Positions 8,782 through 18,459 of a stretch of 54,332 nt of DNA are shown in pieces; positions within the stretch are counted from its first letter, which is position 1, and every line of letters starts with the position of its first letter. The notes below the pieces were generated by a model. The model had not been told where the DNA came from and ran no database searches. It saw nothing but the letters and a program-made list of their open reading frames with translations. Source of the stretch: Desulfobulbaceae bacterium. GTDB lineage: Bacteria; Desulfobacterota; Desulfobulbia; Desulfobulbales; Desulfobulbaceae. The DNA is taken from positions 1 through 54,332 of the forward strand of contig JANTGH010000005.1 of the NCBI GenBank assembly GCA_024763055.1, written 5' to 3'. The translations under genes and the position numbers were made by a program.

Positions 8782-9576
8782 TTACCTGCGAATTTCCCGC
8801 GGCGGTCTGCGCAGGTAACGTTCGCTGAAGATTTCCCCCTTCAGGTTAATGTCGTATTTTATCGCCTGAAATACAGCAGTCGTTGCATTACCGCCGGCAA
8901 GATCAGTGGCTTTGGAGATGGTGACCGTGGGGTGGCCGTCAATCTGTTGGGTTTCAAGAACCTCAACAATCCGGTACTTCTGGCCATTTTTATCTATATA
9001 TTCCGTTTTCATCGGCAGGAAGGTTTTTTTGTCAATCCAGACCGTATAACTTGAAAATTCAACGGAATCAGGATCTTTGGGGACATTTTTCAGCACGTAA
9101 TACTGATCATCAGTTTTGACCAGTTCATGAGTGTCCTCGTTGATACCCCTGCCGGAGACATCTTCGTAAAGATAGTTCGAGCCGACAAAGGAGGTGCGTT
9201 TGTCGGCGGCGGCAATACGTTTGACCAAATCCAGGGCGGGCAGGTAGAGCCAGCGGTCATCATCCCTGTCCAGGTGTTTGTGGACCATGAAAACCATCTT
9301 GCGCACGTCACTGGGTTTTTTAAAGTAAACGTAAAAGAACTGTTCCCCGCCATCCTTTTTATCCTTGCGCAGGATGATAAACTGACGCAGCCGTTTTCGT
9401 TTTTGGTTGTCGGTGATTGTCATGGTCACCTCGGCCCTGCCGTCTTCACCGGCGTAGTAAGCCGCAAGGTTGGCTTTGTTGACGATTTCGTCGATATCCG
9501 GTTCAGAGGCCATGGCCACGGGACTCAAGAAAAGAAGACAGAGCAGGGTGTAAAGAATTGATCGGTTTGATTTCAT
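8782..9576 (-). CDS. Outer membrane lipoprotein-sorting protein (COG2834, LolA-like fold)
   Basis: Periplasmic protein of the LolA/RseB-like superfamily, the group that carries acyl chains in a hydrophobic half-barrel. I take the start at ATG 9576, giving MKSNRSILYTLLCLLFLSPVAMASEP with a signal peptidase I site. The track's longer version starts at GTG 9612 and overlaps the exporter stop. Mature-protein features are YYAGEDGRAEVTMTI, DRWLYLPALDLVKRIAAADK and WIDKKTFLPMKTEYID, characteristic of the COG2834 family seen next to MMPL exporters. It lies between the MMPL exporter and the barrel protein, so it is the likely periplasmic carrier of that system. Confidence 0.85.
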   Translation of the reverse strand: MKSNRSILYTLLCLLFLSPVAMASEPDIDEIVNKANLAAYYAGEDGRAEVTMTITDNQKRKRLRQFIILRKDKKDGGEQFFYVYFKKPSDVRKMVFMVHKHLDRDDDRWLYLPALDLVKRIAAADKRTSFVGSNYLYEDVSGRGINEDTHELVKTDDQYYVLKNVPKDPDSVEFSSYTVWIDKKTFLPMKTEYIDKNGQKYRIVEVLETQQIDGHPTVTISKATDLAGGNATTAVFQAIKYDINLKGEIFSERYLRRPPREIRR

Positions 9577-9608
9577 AAGAGTGTTTCCAATACAGTTGTT
9601 GATTGTCA

Positions 9609-12263
9609 TCACGGTTTTTTTTCCTGTTCCTGTTGGGTGACAGCATTCGTTGGTTTTATGGTATTTTTAAATACCCGCCCCTGCAGTACCGTCAGCAGGG
9701 CAGGCAGCATCCACAGGGTTGCCAGCCCGGAATAAAGCATGATGGAGGCCAGAAAAACGCCAACGGTCTGATAGGGAATAAGCGGGGCAAAGAGCAGGGG
9801 CGTGAAGCCCAGTGAAATAACAATGGTGTTGCGGGCAATGGCCCGGGCCGGTTCTTCAAACATTTCATGGGCGGTCCTGCTCCAGTCGCCAAACCGGGCC
9901 ATGGTTGCGCGGGAACGCTGGAGAAAATGGATGGCAAAATCCACGGCCAGGCCCAGTGTCAGAGACGAAAGAACCGCCACCGGCATGTCGTAGTCCTTGC
10001 CGATCAGGCCGATCACCCCGTAAATAATGGTAATGGTAAAGGTCAGCGGGATCATGGCCAGCAGTCCCCAGAGCAGGGAGCGAAAGAGAATGGCCATCAT
10101 GATGAAGACAACGACAAAGCTTGAGAGAAAAGATTTCAGCATGCCGGTGACCATTTTGTTCTGCCAGGCCACGTTGATATAGGTCAGCCCGGCCCATTCA
10201 GCTTTCAGCTTGGATGGTGGCTTCTTTTCGGTAAGGTAACGGTTGACGTCATCAATGACTCGTTCCATGTCCTTGTTGTCACCGCTTCTCAGTTGCAGCC
10301 ATAGGTTTGCCCGTGTGTAATCAGGGGTGACCAAATGCCAGAGATCATCGGGTTTATGAGAGTTTTGATAGGAAATCAGTGTCTGGGCCACTCCATTGGC
10401 CGTGGCTGGAATGGTAAAATGGTCGGAGTCTCCCTCAAAGAGTTCCTGATGGACCTTTTGCACCACATCGGCAATGGAATTGCTTTTGCCCACATCGCCC
10501 TGGGCAGCCAGAAAATTCTGTAATCCAATAATATAATTGAGCAGGTCGGGTCGTTTGAAAATCTGTTTCTGGTTGCGCAGCCGGTCAAGGGTGTCAAGAG
10601 CCTGTGACCAGGCCTCGTAGCCTGCGTCATCCTCCGGGGCCAGCTTGTCGATTTCCTGCTGCCAGGAAAGGCTGAGCTGTTTAGCCATTTTCCGGCCGGA
10701 CGGGTTTTCAGCCACCGCCTCGGAGATCTCGGCCAGCGCTTTTGCCAGGATCACCGGTGAGGATTTCAGGCTTTTTGACAGGGTGCTGCTGAGCCATTGT
10801 GCTGCTTTGGCCGGACCCTGTTCTTCTCCACTGCCGGAAAGCACAAGATAGGCCTCGTACGTACCGCCGAAATGTTGATTGAGGATTTTGTCAGCTATAC
10901 GGATATCATGGGACTTGTGGAACCATTTTACCGGGTTGTCGTTGACCTGGATCATTAGAATGCCGATAATACCTATGACCATCACCACCAGGTTGAAGCT
11001 GATAACGAGCCATGGCCGGCCCACCGAGGTTCTGCCGATCCAGCGCAGATGACGGTTGATGAGCGATCTGTCCGTTACCGGATCGACATGCTCGGCAGCG
11101 CCGAAATTTTCCAGGCTTTTTTCTTTCATCAGCATGACATAGGCTGGGATAAAGAGGATGGTCAGCAACCAGGCCAGCATGATGCCGATGGCGACAAAGA
11201 GGCCGAATGCCTGGACCGGCGGGATCGGAGTAAAGGACAGGGAGGCAAACCCTGCCGCCGAGGTGAGCGAGGTGAACAGCATGGGCTTGAACAGGTGATG
11301 CATCACCTGTTCAATGGTCTTCTTTTTGTCCTTTGTCTTCTGATATTCGTCAAAAAATTCCGAGAGGATATGGATAGAGTCCACCACGGCTATGGGCATG
11401 ATGAAAATGGGAATCATTGAACTCATGATATGCAGAGTGTTTCCGGTGCCGATGAGCAGGCCCATGGTGGAAATAACCGTGCAGACGGCTATGATCATCG
11501 GTGAGATGATCAGCGGAATTTTTTTGAAAAAAACAAGCATCAGCAGAAAGATCATCAACATGGCCAGAGGGGCGGAAATGGCCATTTGAATAAACATCTC
11601 CTTGCCGAAGGTGTCCTCGGCCACAGGCAGGCCGGTGATGTAGAAACGGTCATTGTCCGCGCCCAGTTCCTCTATTTTTTTCTTGAGCTGTTTGCTGAGG
11701 CTGTGGGCGAAATCCTTCCTGCTGATGGGCAGATACATGGCCAGAGCCCGGCCGTCTTCCGCAATCATCGTTCCCTTCAGCAGCGGGTTGTCAAGGGCCT
11801 TGTCGCGTATATGCAGGGCCTCTTTCCTGGTGGTCGGCGGCTTGTTCATCAGCCATTGAAACCTGACCTGACCCAGTCCCGCCTGCTCGATGATATCCAC
11901 ATTGTCGGGGGCAATGATGTCGCGACCGATAACCTTGCGCTCCGGGTCTCCGGAGTCGGCAAGACCGGCTGCAAATCGGCTGAGTTGATAGATTTTTGTC
12001 AGGGTTTCCGGGTTGAATACCCCGTCCTTGTCCTTTTCGTTGACAACCCCGAGTACCACAACATCATGCAGGTTGAACTCTTTTTTGGTCCGGTCATGAA
12101 AGATTCGGACCATTTCTTTTTCCGAAAGCATGTTTTCCGGGTCGGTGTCCACGTGGACCCGGAGAATAAGGACACCAAGGATAAGGGTCATGGTCACCAT
12201 CAGCGAGGTCATCAGACCCGGTTTGCGTATGGAAAACTGTATCATGGTACGGTCAAGCTGCAT
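9609..12263 (-). CDS. MMPL/RND-superfamily exporter (COG1033)
   Basis: An 884-aa inner-membrane transporter with the duplicated RND plan. The first helix lies at about 14-34 (MTSLMVTMTLILGVLIL), followed by a large periplasmic loop and helices at about 235-390 (sterol-sensing-like block with IMPIAVVDSIHILSEF). A second half has a helix at about 420-445, another periplasmic loop, and helices at about 710-870 (VLSSLTLGLAVDFAIHFLQRS). The acidic residues in the D-S-I-H and D-F-A-I-H motifs are the usual proton-relay positions. At this length it belongs with the HpnN/YdfJ-like lipid and hopanoid exporters rather than the 1,000-aa drug pumps. It begins 40 bases after the ArsR-like gene, and a LolA-like carrier follows directly. 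Confidence 0.88.
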   Translation of the reverse strand: MQLDRTMIQFSIRKPGLMTSLMVTMTLILGVLILRVHVDTDPENMLSEKEMVRIFHDRTKKEFNLHDVVVLGVVNEKDKDGVFNPETLTKIYQLSRFAAGLADSGDPERKVIGRDIIAPDNVDIIEQAGLGQVRFQWLMNKPPTTRKEALHIRDKALDNPLLKGTMIAEDGRALAMYLPISRKDFAHSLSKQLKKKIEELGADNDRFYITGLPVAEDTFGKEMFIQMAISAPLAMLMIFLLMLVFFKKIPLIISPMIIAVCTVISTMGLLIGTGNTLHIMSSMIPIFIMPIAVVDSIHILSEFFDEYQKTKDKKKTIEQVMHHLFKPMLFTSLTSAAGFASLSFTPIPPVQAFGLFVAIGIMLAWLLTILFIPAYVMLMKEKSLENFGAAEHVDPVTDRSLINRHLRWIGRTSVGRPWLVISFNLVVMVIGIIGILMIQVNDNPVKWFHKSHDIRIADKILNQHFGGTYEAYLVLSGSGEEQGPAKAAQWLSSTLSKSLKSSPVILAKALAEISEAVAENPSGRKMAKQLSLSWQQEIDKLAPEDDAGYEAWSQALDTLDRLRNQKQIFKRPDLLNYIIGLQNFLAAQGDVGKSNSIADVVQKVHQELFEGDSDHFTIPATANGVAQTLISYQNSHKPDDLWHLVTPDYTRANLWLQLRSGDNKDMERVIDDVNRYLTEKKPPSKLKAEWAGLTYINVAWQNKMVTGMLKSFLSSFVVVFIMMAILFRSLLWGLLAMIPLTFTITIIYGVIGLIGKDYDMPVAVLSSLTLGLAVDFAIHFLQRSRATMARFGDWSRTAHEMFEEPARAIARNTIVISLGFTPLLFAPLIPYQTVGVFLASIMLYSGLATLWMLPALLTVLQGRVFKNTIKPTNAVTQQEQEKKP

Positions 12264-12303
12264 CGTTTACTCCGTTAGATCGCTCTGAGAAGGCCGGTTA
12301 AGT

Positions 12304-12603
12304 TTATGTGGTTTTTTGTTCAAGTTTGCAGAAGATCTGTTCCATGGTCTGCATCAGAGTGATGATGCGCTCGTCACTGATCCGATTATAGATAAAGTTT
12401 GCGTCCCTGCGAAATTCAATGATCCCCTGGTTACGCAGAATATTCAGGTGCTGGGTTATGTTGGCGCCGGTTGTCTCCACCGAGTCCCTGATTTCGCCGA
12501 CGGACAACTCTTTGTCCTGCAGAAGACAGAGGATTTTCAGGCGAATGGGATGCGACATGGACTTGAGCAAACGGGCAAGATCTTCAACCTTGTGATACCT
12601 CAT
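12304..12603 (-). CDS. ArsR-family winged-helix transcriptional regulator
   Basis: Small DNA-binding regulator with the ArsR fold: LLKSMSHPIRLKILCLLQDKELSVGEIRDSV followed by the recognition helix region ANITQHLNILRNQGIIEFRRDANFIYNRI. AGGAG sits 6 bases upstream of ATG 12603, so I prefer this start (99 aa) to the TTG-like start at 12627. No cysteine pair of the arsenic or metal-sensing kind is seen (CLL and FCKL are isolated), so it may sense something other than metals. As the first gene of the MMPL export operon it probably regulates it. The AT-rich DNA at 12620-12700 is a candidate operator region. Confidence 0.88.
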   Translation of the reverse strand: MRYHKVEDLARLLKSMSHPIRLKILCLLQDKELSVGEIRDSVETTGANITQHLNILRNQGIIEFRRDANFIYNRISDERIITLMQTMEQIFCKLEQKTT

Positions 12604-12702
12604 AGCTTCTCCTGCGTTATGCTGCACTTTAGAAATAAAGAATTTAATTAATATCTGTTTTTCCTGCTGTCAACATCTTTCTCTTCATTTAAGGGTGAGA
12701 AC

Positions 12703-13200
12703 TCATTCAATTATTTTTCGATTTTTGGGAAACAGGCGCAGGAAAAGAAGTGCTGAAAGACCGATAATGATTATGTACAGTGAAAGGTCGGGTTGTATGC
12801 GATTTTCCGGACGCAGTAATGCCAGCATGCCTAAAACGGCCATAAACTGGTAACCCTGACGGTGGAATCGAAAAATTTTGCTGAGGACATAAAAATTGAT
12901 CGCCGGGACGATGAGGTCAAGAAGTAGTAACGGAGAAAACTGATTTGTGGAAATGGCAGTAAGTTGGAGCATGGCCATATCGTAGAGTTTTTTAACAGTA
13001 ATGGTCAACAGAAGAAGACAAAGCAATCGGTTGACCCACAGGTATTGTTTGCGGAGGAGTTCTTCCGGCAGGATATTTAAAAAAAAGAGTACGTCATCTC
13101 TATTATTTTCCTGGGACAGTCTGGCTGAGATTTTCTGTTTGCTGTATCCGCGGCTAAGCTCAAGGCGGACCTGTTGTTCAATTTTGTTCTGTTTTTTCAT
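12703..13200 (-). CDS. Hypothetical membrane protein
   Basis: I do not recognise this family. The protein has a charged cytosolic N-terminus (MKKQNKIEQQVRLELSRGYSKQKI) that resembles a short helical DNA- or protein-binding segment, then about four hydrophobic helices (around residues 54-71, 82-100, 118-130 and 140-155 of the short form). ATG 13200 gives 165 aa. The track start at 13239 is TTG and neither has a convincing ribosome binding site. It lies about 100 bases upstream of the arsR-like gene on the same strand, so it could be co-transcribed. Function is unknown. Confidence 0.6.
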   Translation of the reverse strand: MKKQNKIEQQVRLELSRGYSKQKISARLSQENNRDDVLFFLNILPEELLRKQYLWVNRLLCLLLLTITVKKLYDMAMLQLTAISTNQFSPLLLLDLIVPAINFYVLSKIFRFHRQGYQFMAVLGMLALLRPENRIQPDLSLYIIIIGLSALLFLRLFPKNRKIIE

Positions 13201-13588
13201 GGCTGATGTGCTTGTTATTGGCCGGTTTGGACGAAACAAATTCGGGATCCGGCCACGAAAAATGATGAAAAGGCAGTAGGAGTTTCAGTACCGCAGTCGC
13301 TTCTCTTTACCGTATTCGAAAGTGAACCGCAATTGAATGTATTCATCGGCGGATATTTATTGATCCTCAAGGGATCCGGGAGTTATATCTTGACAATTGC
13401 ACGATATATTATTACGACGGGAAATCAAAATATCGTGCTGAATAGACGATATCTGCAGGTGAATTTTCGGCCTTCCGGGCAGGAGGATTTATCGTGTTCC
13501 CCTGGGTAATTTTTTAGTTGAACAGGGGGGAGTATGTTTTGAGGAGCAGTGAAATTAATCATTTACGTAAGCAATGAGGAGTAATGTC
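13201..13588. other. Intergenic regulatory region upstream of acs
   Basis: About 390 bases without a gene, between divergent genes. It holds a TTGACA at 13390 with no well-placed -10, an inverted repeat over 13399-13438 (separate entry), a CCCCTG/CAGGGG hairpin at about 13500-13527, and the acs ribosome binding site. No small ORF or RNA gene is convincing. Confidence 0.5.
13390..13438 (+). promoter_or_regulatory. Candidate acs operator: inverted repeat overlapping a TTGACA box
   Basis: GCACGATAT (13399-13407) is repeated in inverse as ATATCGTGC (13430-13438), directly after TTGACA (13390-13395). The repeat centre is about 170 bases before the acs start. This is consistent with a dimeric regulator site next to the -35 region. 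The -10 is weak (TACGAC at 17 bases), as expected if an activator is needed. A further half copy, GACGATAT, follows at about 13445. Confidence 0.45.
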
Positions 13589-15574
13589 ATGGGTGGCAAT
13601 GAAGACAAGATTACCAGTTTGCTCAGTGAAGGCAAAACTTTTGCTCCGCCAACCGAAGGCGGAGATCAGGCCTGGGTCAAATCGATGGATGAATATCGTG
13701 CCATATATCAGCGTTCTATTGACGATCCGGAAGGATACTGGGGAGAGCGGGCGGAAGAGCTGGTTACCTGGGAAAAGAAATGGGACAAGGTGCTTGAGTG
13801 GGACTTCACCAAGCCGGAGATTAATTGGTTTGCCGGTGGAAAGCTCAATATGTCCTATAATTGTCTTGATCGCCACCTGACCGATGGACGCAGAAATAAA
13901 GCCGCCCTCATCTGGCAGGGTGAGCCGGAAGATGACGTCAAGGTCTATACTTATCAGATGCTGCACACCGAGGTGTGTCGTTTTGCCAATGTGCTTAAGA
14001 AAAAAGGCGTGAAAAAAGGTGATCGGGTTTCCATTTACCTGCCCATGATTCCTGAGCTCTCCATTGCGCTTCTGGCCTGTTCCCGGATCGGTGCTATCCA
14101 TTCGGTTGTCTTTGCCGGTTTTTCAGCCGTTGCTCTACAAAGTCGTATTCAAGACTGCGAAGCCAAGGTGCTCGTTACCTCTGATGCAGTCCTTCGGGCC
14201 GGTAAGACCATCCCTCTAAAGCCCAATGCCGACACAGCCCTGGCAGAATGTGATACCGTTACGTCTTGCATCGTGGTTCAGCGGGCCGGCAATGAGGTTC
14301 CCATGCAGGACGGCCGTGATTCCTGGTGGCATGACGAGGTGGCTGCCGACGATATTTCTTCAGTCTGCGAACCGGAGAGCATGGATGCTGAGGATATTCT
14401 GTTCATCCTCTATACCTCTGGATCAACAGGAAAACCCAAGGGTGTCGTTCATACCACAGGCGGCTACCTGTTGTATGCCATGCATACCTGCCAGTATGTC
14501 TTTGACCTGAAAGATAATGACGTGTACTGGTGTACCGCGGACATTGGCTGGATTACAGGTCATACCTATATTCTATACGGACCCCTGGGACTTGGCGCGA
14601 CTTCGATGATGTTTGAGGGCGTGCCCTCCTATCCCGGTCCGGACCGGTTCTGGAAAGTTGTGGAAAAATTTCAGGTCAACATCTTTTACACGGCGCCGAC
14701 GGTTATTCGAGCGCTTATGCGTGAGGGCGAAGAGCCAACCAGACGTTGGGATATGTCGAGTCTGCGAATCCTGGGAACAGTGGGCGAGCCTATCAATCCT
14801 GAGGCCTGGATGTGGTATTATGTCAATATAGGTAAGGAGAAGCTGCCGATTGTTGATACCTGGTGGCAGACCGAGACCGGCGGTATTCTGATTTCTCCGC
14901 TGCCCTATGCCACTCCGCTTAAGCCTGGTTCGGCAACTCTGCCGTTGCCCGGCGTGGATGCTGCCATTTATGATGAAGAAGGCAACGAGGCAGGTCCCAA
15001 TGAAGGCGGGCATCTTGTTATTCGCAGCCCCTGGCCGGGAATGCTGCGCGGCGTATTCGGTGATCCCGAGCGGTTTAAAAAGACTTATTTCAGTCGTTAC
15101 GATAATATTTATGATCCTGAAGACGGCGCCCGTAAAGATGAGGACGGCTATTTTTGGATTATGGGCCGTCTTGATGATGTTATTAACGTTTCCGGTCACC
15201 GTTTGGGGACGGCTGAAATCGAATCCGCTCTGGTCTCCCATGAAGCCGTTGCCGAGGCTGCTGTGGTCGGCATGCCTCATCCGATTAAAGGACAATCCAT
15301 TTTTGCCTATGTTACCCTGATGGCTAATGTTGAGGGCAGTGATGAGTTGATTGCCGAGCTGCGTAAGCATGTACGGGCCGAGATCGGTCCCATTGCGACG
15401 CCGGAAGTAATCATGTGGGCACCAGGCCTGCCCAAAACTCGGTCCGGTAAGATTATGCGCCGTATTCTGCGTAAGATTGCCGCCAATGATTTTGAAAATT
15501 TCGGTGATACTTCAACCCTTGCTGATCCTTCTGTTGTCGATCACCTCGTTGACGGCAAAAAGCAGTTGGATTAA
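13589..15574 (+). CDS. acs: Acetyl-coenzyme A synthetase (AMP-forming)
   Basis: Activates acetate with ATP and CoA to acetyl-CoA, AMP and pyrophosphate in the cytoplasm. The 661-aa length is normal. The AMP-binding A3 loop [21 protein letters not shown] is near residue 280, WWQTETGG near 430, and the C-terminal hinge and acylation motif is [17 protein letters not shown], whose Lys is the residue usually acetylated to switch the enzyme off. I moved the start from 13574 to ATG 13589 because GAGGAG ends 7 bases before it. A strong terminator follows. The gene heads an acetate block with a CBS-nucleotidyltransferase and an SSS symporter pair, so acetate uptake and activation appear linked. Confidence 0.97.
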   Translation: MGGNEDKITSLLSEGKTFAPPTEGGDQAWVKSMDEYRAIYQRSIDDPEGYWGERAEELVTWEKKWDKVLEWDFTKPEINWFAGGKLNMSYNCLDRHLTDGRRNKAALIWQGEPEDDVKVYTYQMLHTEVCRFANVLKKKGVKKGDRVSIYLPMIPELSIALLACSRIGAIHSVVFAGFSAVALQSRIQDCEAKVLVTSDAVLRAGKTIPLKPNADTALAECDTVTSCIVVQRAGNEVPMQDGRDSWWHDEVAADDISSVCEPESMDAEDILFILYTSGSTGKPKGVVHTTGGYLLYAMHTCQYVFDLKDNDVYWCTADIGWITGHTYILYGPLGLGATSMMFEGVPSYPGPDRFWKVVEKFQVNIFYTAPTVIRALMREGEEPTRRWDMSSLRILGTVGEPINPEAWMWYYVNIGKEKLPIVDTWWQTETGGILISPLPYATPLKPGSATLPLPGVDAAIYDEEGNEAGPNEGGHLVIRSPWPGMLRGVFGDPERFKKTYFSRYDNIYDPEDGARKDEDGYFWIMGRLDDVINVSGHRLGTAEIESALVSHEAVAEAAVVGMPHPIKGQSIFAYVTLMANVEGSDELIAELRKHVRAEIGPIATPEVIMWAPGLPKTRSGKIMRRILRKIAANDFENFGDTSTLADPSVVDHLVDGKKQLD

Positions 15575-15613
15575 AAAATAGAGAGCTGTTTTTTAAAGGA
15601 ATAACCATCAGAA

Positions 15614-15649
15614 AAAGGCAGGGGACTCTTTTGCCCCCGCCTTTTTTTT
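15614..15649 (+). terminator. Rho-independent terminator after acs
   Basis: AAAGGCAGGGG and CCCCCGCCTTT form a stem with one mismatch and an 8-base loop, followed by a run of seven to eight Ts. It separates acs from the downstream CBS-domain gene. Confidence 0.85.
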
Positions 15650-15730
15650 ATGGGGCGGGATTATTCTTATCTGCCGCAATTACAAAAGAATACATGCAAA
15701 TCGCTTAATTCAGGATAAGGAGCCCTGGCG

Positions 15731-17656
15731 ATGTCTGCTGATATACATTCTGTTGCGCCTGAAGTGGTGGTTGAGTTTCTTTCCGGGATAATGCCTTTTG
15801 ATGAACTTGATGATGAAGTTTTGCATGAAGTGGCCCGGCACGTACGGGTAGATTTTTTCCCCAAGGGCACCCGGCTGTTTACCGCCGGGGTAACGGATCC
15901 CACGCATCTTTATCTTATTCAGCGGGGCGGGGTGAAATCCTTTCTTACCGACGATGAAGGTGAGGTGACCCTGAAGGACTACCGGGGAGAGGGCTCCTAT
16001 ATCGGTGCCCTACCCATAATCCGTGGAACCAAGGCGAATCTTGATATAGAGATGGTGGAGGATACCTTCTGTTTTCTTCTTCCGCGCGAGGTTTTTCTGG
16101 ATTTGATTAACAGGCAGCCTGGTTTTGCCCAGTACTATCTGAAAAGTTTTTCCGAAAAGATCGTTAATACCGCGTACACTGAGTTGCGCCGCCACCGTAT
16201 GACAAGGCGCGGGGATGAGGAGATGTATCTCTTCACCATGCAGGTTGGAGACATCATCAAGGCCACACCGAGAAAAATTGCCTCAAACGCCAGTATTCAG
16301 GAATCTGCCAGGGCCATGGCCGACTATCGGATTGGTTCTCTCTTGATCTACGATCCTGCAGATGATGAAAATATAGTCGGTATCATCACGGACCGGGATC
16401 TGCGCAACAAGGTCATTGCGGCCGGGCTCGACTATAAAGAATCGGTCAGCAGGATAATGACCATAGACGTGGCTACGGTGTTGTCCAAATCCACCTGTTT
16501 TGATGCCTTGCTTAAAATGATGAGTACCGGAATCCATCATCTTGCGGTTGAGCGAAAGGGAAGGATCATTGGTATTGTCACTTCCCATGACATCATGCTC
16601 TTACAGGGCACCTCTCCTTATTCCCTGTTTAAAGAGATCGGCAAACAGCGCCGGATCCAGGGGTTGTATCCCCTGTCCCAGAAAATTCCCGATATTATCA
16701 GAAATCTCATTAAAGAGGGGGCCAAGGCCGGTAATATCGCCCGGATGATCTCCCTGTTGAATGATCAGATTCTTGAACGGATGCTTACCCTGCTCGAAGA
16801 AGAGCTCGGCCCGCCGCCGGTGGATTACTGTTGGCTGCTGCTTGGCAGTGAAGGACGGCGTGAGCAGACATTCAAGACCGATCAGGATAATGCGATTATC
16901 TATGTTGATCCAAAGGATGATGCGGAGGCAAAGGTGGCGCACGAGTATTTTTCCACCTTTGCCGACAAGGCCATCGATCATCTTGTCAACTGTGGCTATC
17001 CGCTTTGTCCGGGTGAGATTATGGCGAGAAATCCGAAGTGGTGTCAGCCTGTCTCGGTGTGGAAGGACTATTTCGCCAACTGGATAGGTACGCCGGATCC
17101 TGAGGAGCTGCTGCATGTGACGATCTTCTTTGATTTTCGGTCGGGATTCGGCAAGAGCGCGCTGGCTGATGATCTGCGCAAATATCTCAACGAGTTGTCC
17201 TCCCGTCAGGAAATTTACCTGTTGCATCTTGCCCGTGAATGTATGGGGGTCAGGGCGCCGCTTTCCTTTTTTAAGAGTTTTATAGTGAATAAGGACGGTG
17301 AGCATAGAAATAAACTCGATATCAAGACTAAGGGGTTGACCCCATTTGTTAATTTTGCCCGGGTTCTGGCCTTAAAGTACGGGGTAAGGGAGACCAACAC
17401 CCTTTCCCGGCTGCATGTTTTGTCTGAAGAGGGCCACATCTCCGAGGAGTTGTGGGCCAGTGCCCATGAGGCCTATGAAATGCAGATGCAGCTGCGTCTG
17501 TTGCATCAGTTGGCACAAATCGAAGAGGGAACCCTGCCTGATAACTACATTGATCCCGCGCAACTCTCTGATTTGGAAAAGAAAATGCTTAAAGAATCCT
17601 TTGAGGTCGTTGAGCGGTTGCACGGTGTTCTGAAAACTCTTTTTGCGGCAGGATAA
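15731..17656 (+). CDS. Cyclic-nucleotide-binding, CBS and DUF294 putative nucleotidyltransferase
   Basis: A 641-aa signalling protein. Residues about 20-135 form a cNMP-binding-like domain (FFPKGTRLFTAGVTDPTHLYLIQRGGVK). Two CBS modules follow at about 170-295 (IVGIITDRDLRNKVIA and IIGIVTSHDIMLL). A GlnD-like nucleotidyltransferase domain (DUF294) has the catalytic motif GSEGRREQTFKTDQDNA near residues 372-387, and a DUF294 C-terminal helical domain ends the protein. AAGGAG precedes the ATG by 9 bases. This type is often found next to acs and SSS acetate-type symporters, where it is thought to respond to adenine nucleotides and modify a partner; the target is unknown. The DnaQ-like gene begins 4 bases later. 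Confidence 0.92.
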   Translation: MSADIHSVAPEVVVEFLSGIMPFDELDDEVLHEVARHVRVDFFPKGTRLFTAGVTDPTHLYLIQRGGVKSFLTDDEGEVTLKDYRGEGSYIGALPIIRGTKANLDIEMVEDTFCFLLPREVFLDLINRQPGFAQYYLKSFSEKIVNTAYTELRRHRMTRRGDEEMYLFTMQVGDIIKATPRKIASNASIQESARAMADYRIGSLLIYDPADDENIVGIITDRDLRNKVIAAGLDYKESVSRIMTIDVATVLSKSTCFDALLKMMSTGIHHLAVERKGRIIGIVTSHDIMLLQGTSPYSLFKEIGKQRRIQGLYPLSQKIPDIIRNLIKEGAKAGNIARMISLLNDQILERMLTLLEEELGPPPVDYCWLLLGSEGRREQTFKTDQDNAIIYVDPKDDAEAKVAHEYFSTFADKAIDHLVNCGYPLCPGEIMARNPKWCQPVSVWKDYFANWIGTPDPEELLHVTIFFDFRSGFGKSALADDLRKYLNELSSRQEIYLLHLARECMGVRAPLSFFKSFIVNKDGEHRNKLDIKTKGLTPFVNFARVLALKYGVRETNTLSRLHVLSEEGHISEELWASAHEAYEMQMQLRLLHQLAQIEEGTLPDNYIDPAQLSDLEKKMLKESFEVVERLHGVLKTLFAAG

Positions 17657-17660
17657 GACT

Positions 17661-18377
17661 GTGTCGTTGAGGGATATTTTTTTCAGCTTTCGCAAGCCGC
17701 ACCCAGCCCTGGAAAAAAATAGGGAACTGTTTAATGATTTCAGCCAGGGAGGCTTGCTTACCGATTATCATTTTGTGGTTTTTGATACGGAGTTGACCGG
17801 CCTGAACAAACGAAAAGATGAGATTATCTCCATTGGGGCTGTCCGCATAGTGAATTTACAGATTGAGCTCAGTCAAACCTTTCACTGCTATGTGCGACCG
17901 AAAAATATTGATCCCAATGAGGCCACTCTTGTCCATCGTATAACCCCTGAACAGCTGCGTCATGCTCCTTCTATTGAGGAGGTGTTGCCGGAATTTCTTG
18001 ATTTTTGCGGTGATGCTCTGTTGGTAGGACATTTTGTTTCCATTGACATGTATTTTCTCAACAAGGCCTCTCGCAAGGCCCTTGGGGGTATGGTTTCTAA
18101 TCCCAGTGTGGATACCATGCGTCTTGCCAGGGGCTTTAAAGAAGGTCAATGTATTGATCATTTTGGTGGCTGTGATCAATCGGAATCTTTCAACCTCGAT
18201 GATTTGAGCGAAGAGTTCAACCTGCCCCGATTCAAGCCCCATGATGCTTTGGAAGATGCATTGCAGACAGCCTACCTGTTTCTTTTTTTGGCGAAAAAAT
18301 TAAAACACGGCGGAATCAGGACACTGAAAGAACTCTATCTTGCCGGACGTATTTTAGGCTTGATGGGGCGGGGATGA
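17661..18377 (+). CDS. DnaQ-like 3'-5' exonuclease (DEDDh family)
   Basis: A 238-aa nuclease with the DEDDh motifs: ExoI VVFDTELTGLNKRKDEIISIGAV, ExoII HFVSIDMYFLNKA, and ExoIII PHDALEDALQTAYLF with the His in the PHDALED box. The family is like the epsilon subunit of DNA polymerase III or oligoribonuclease, removing nucleotides from 3' ends with two metal ions. GTG 17661 lies 4 bases after the previous stop, behind AGGATAAG, and is preferred to the TTG at 17643, which overlaps the preceding gene. The coupling to the CBS-nucleotidyltransferase is the common arrangement in this acetate neighbourhood. The physiological substrate is unknown. Confidence 0.9.
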   Translation: MSLRDIFFSFRKPHPALEKNRELFNDFSQGGLLTDYHFVVFDTELTGLNKRKDEIISIGAVRIVNLQIELSQTFHCYVRPKNIDPNEATLVHRITPEQLRHAPSIEEVLPEFLDFCGDALLVGHFVSIDMYFLNKASRKALGGMVSNPSVDTMRLARGFKEGQCIDHFGGCDQSESFNLDDLSEEFNLPRFKPHDALEDALQTAYLFLFLAKKLKHGGIRTLKELYLAGRILGLMGRG

Positions 18378-18459
18378 AAAAGGCGACAGATGCGATGTCG
18401 GATGTTCGTTATTCCGAGAAGTTATAGGGAGGTTATATTTGGAGAAGCCCTTGTTTTCA

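Noticed and set aside
11586-12278. 230-codon ORF on the plus strand opposite the MMPL exporter
   Set aside because: Shadow of the exporter gene, with no plausible start signal.
14573-15370. 265-codon ORF on the minus strand inside acs
   Set aside because: Antisense to a highly conserved acs segment and without motifs.
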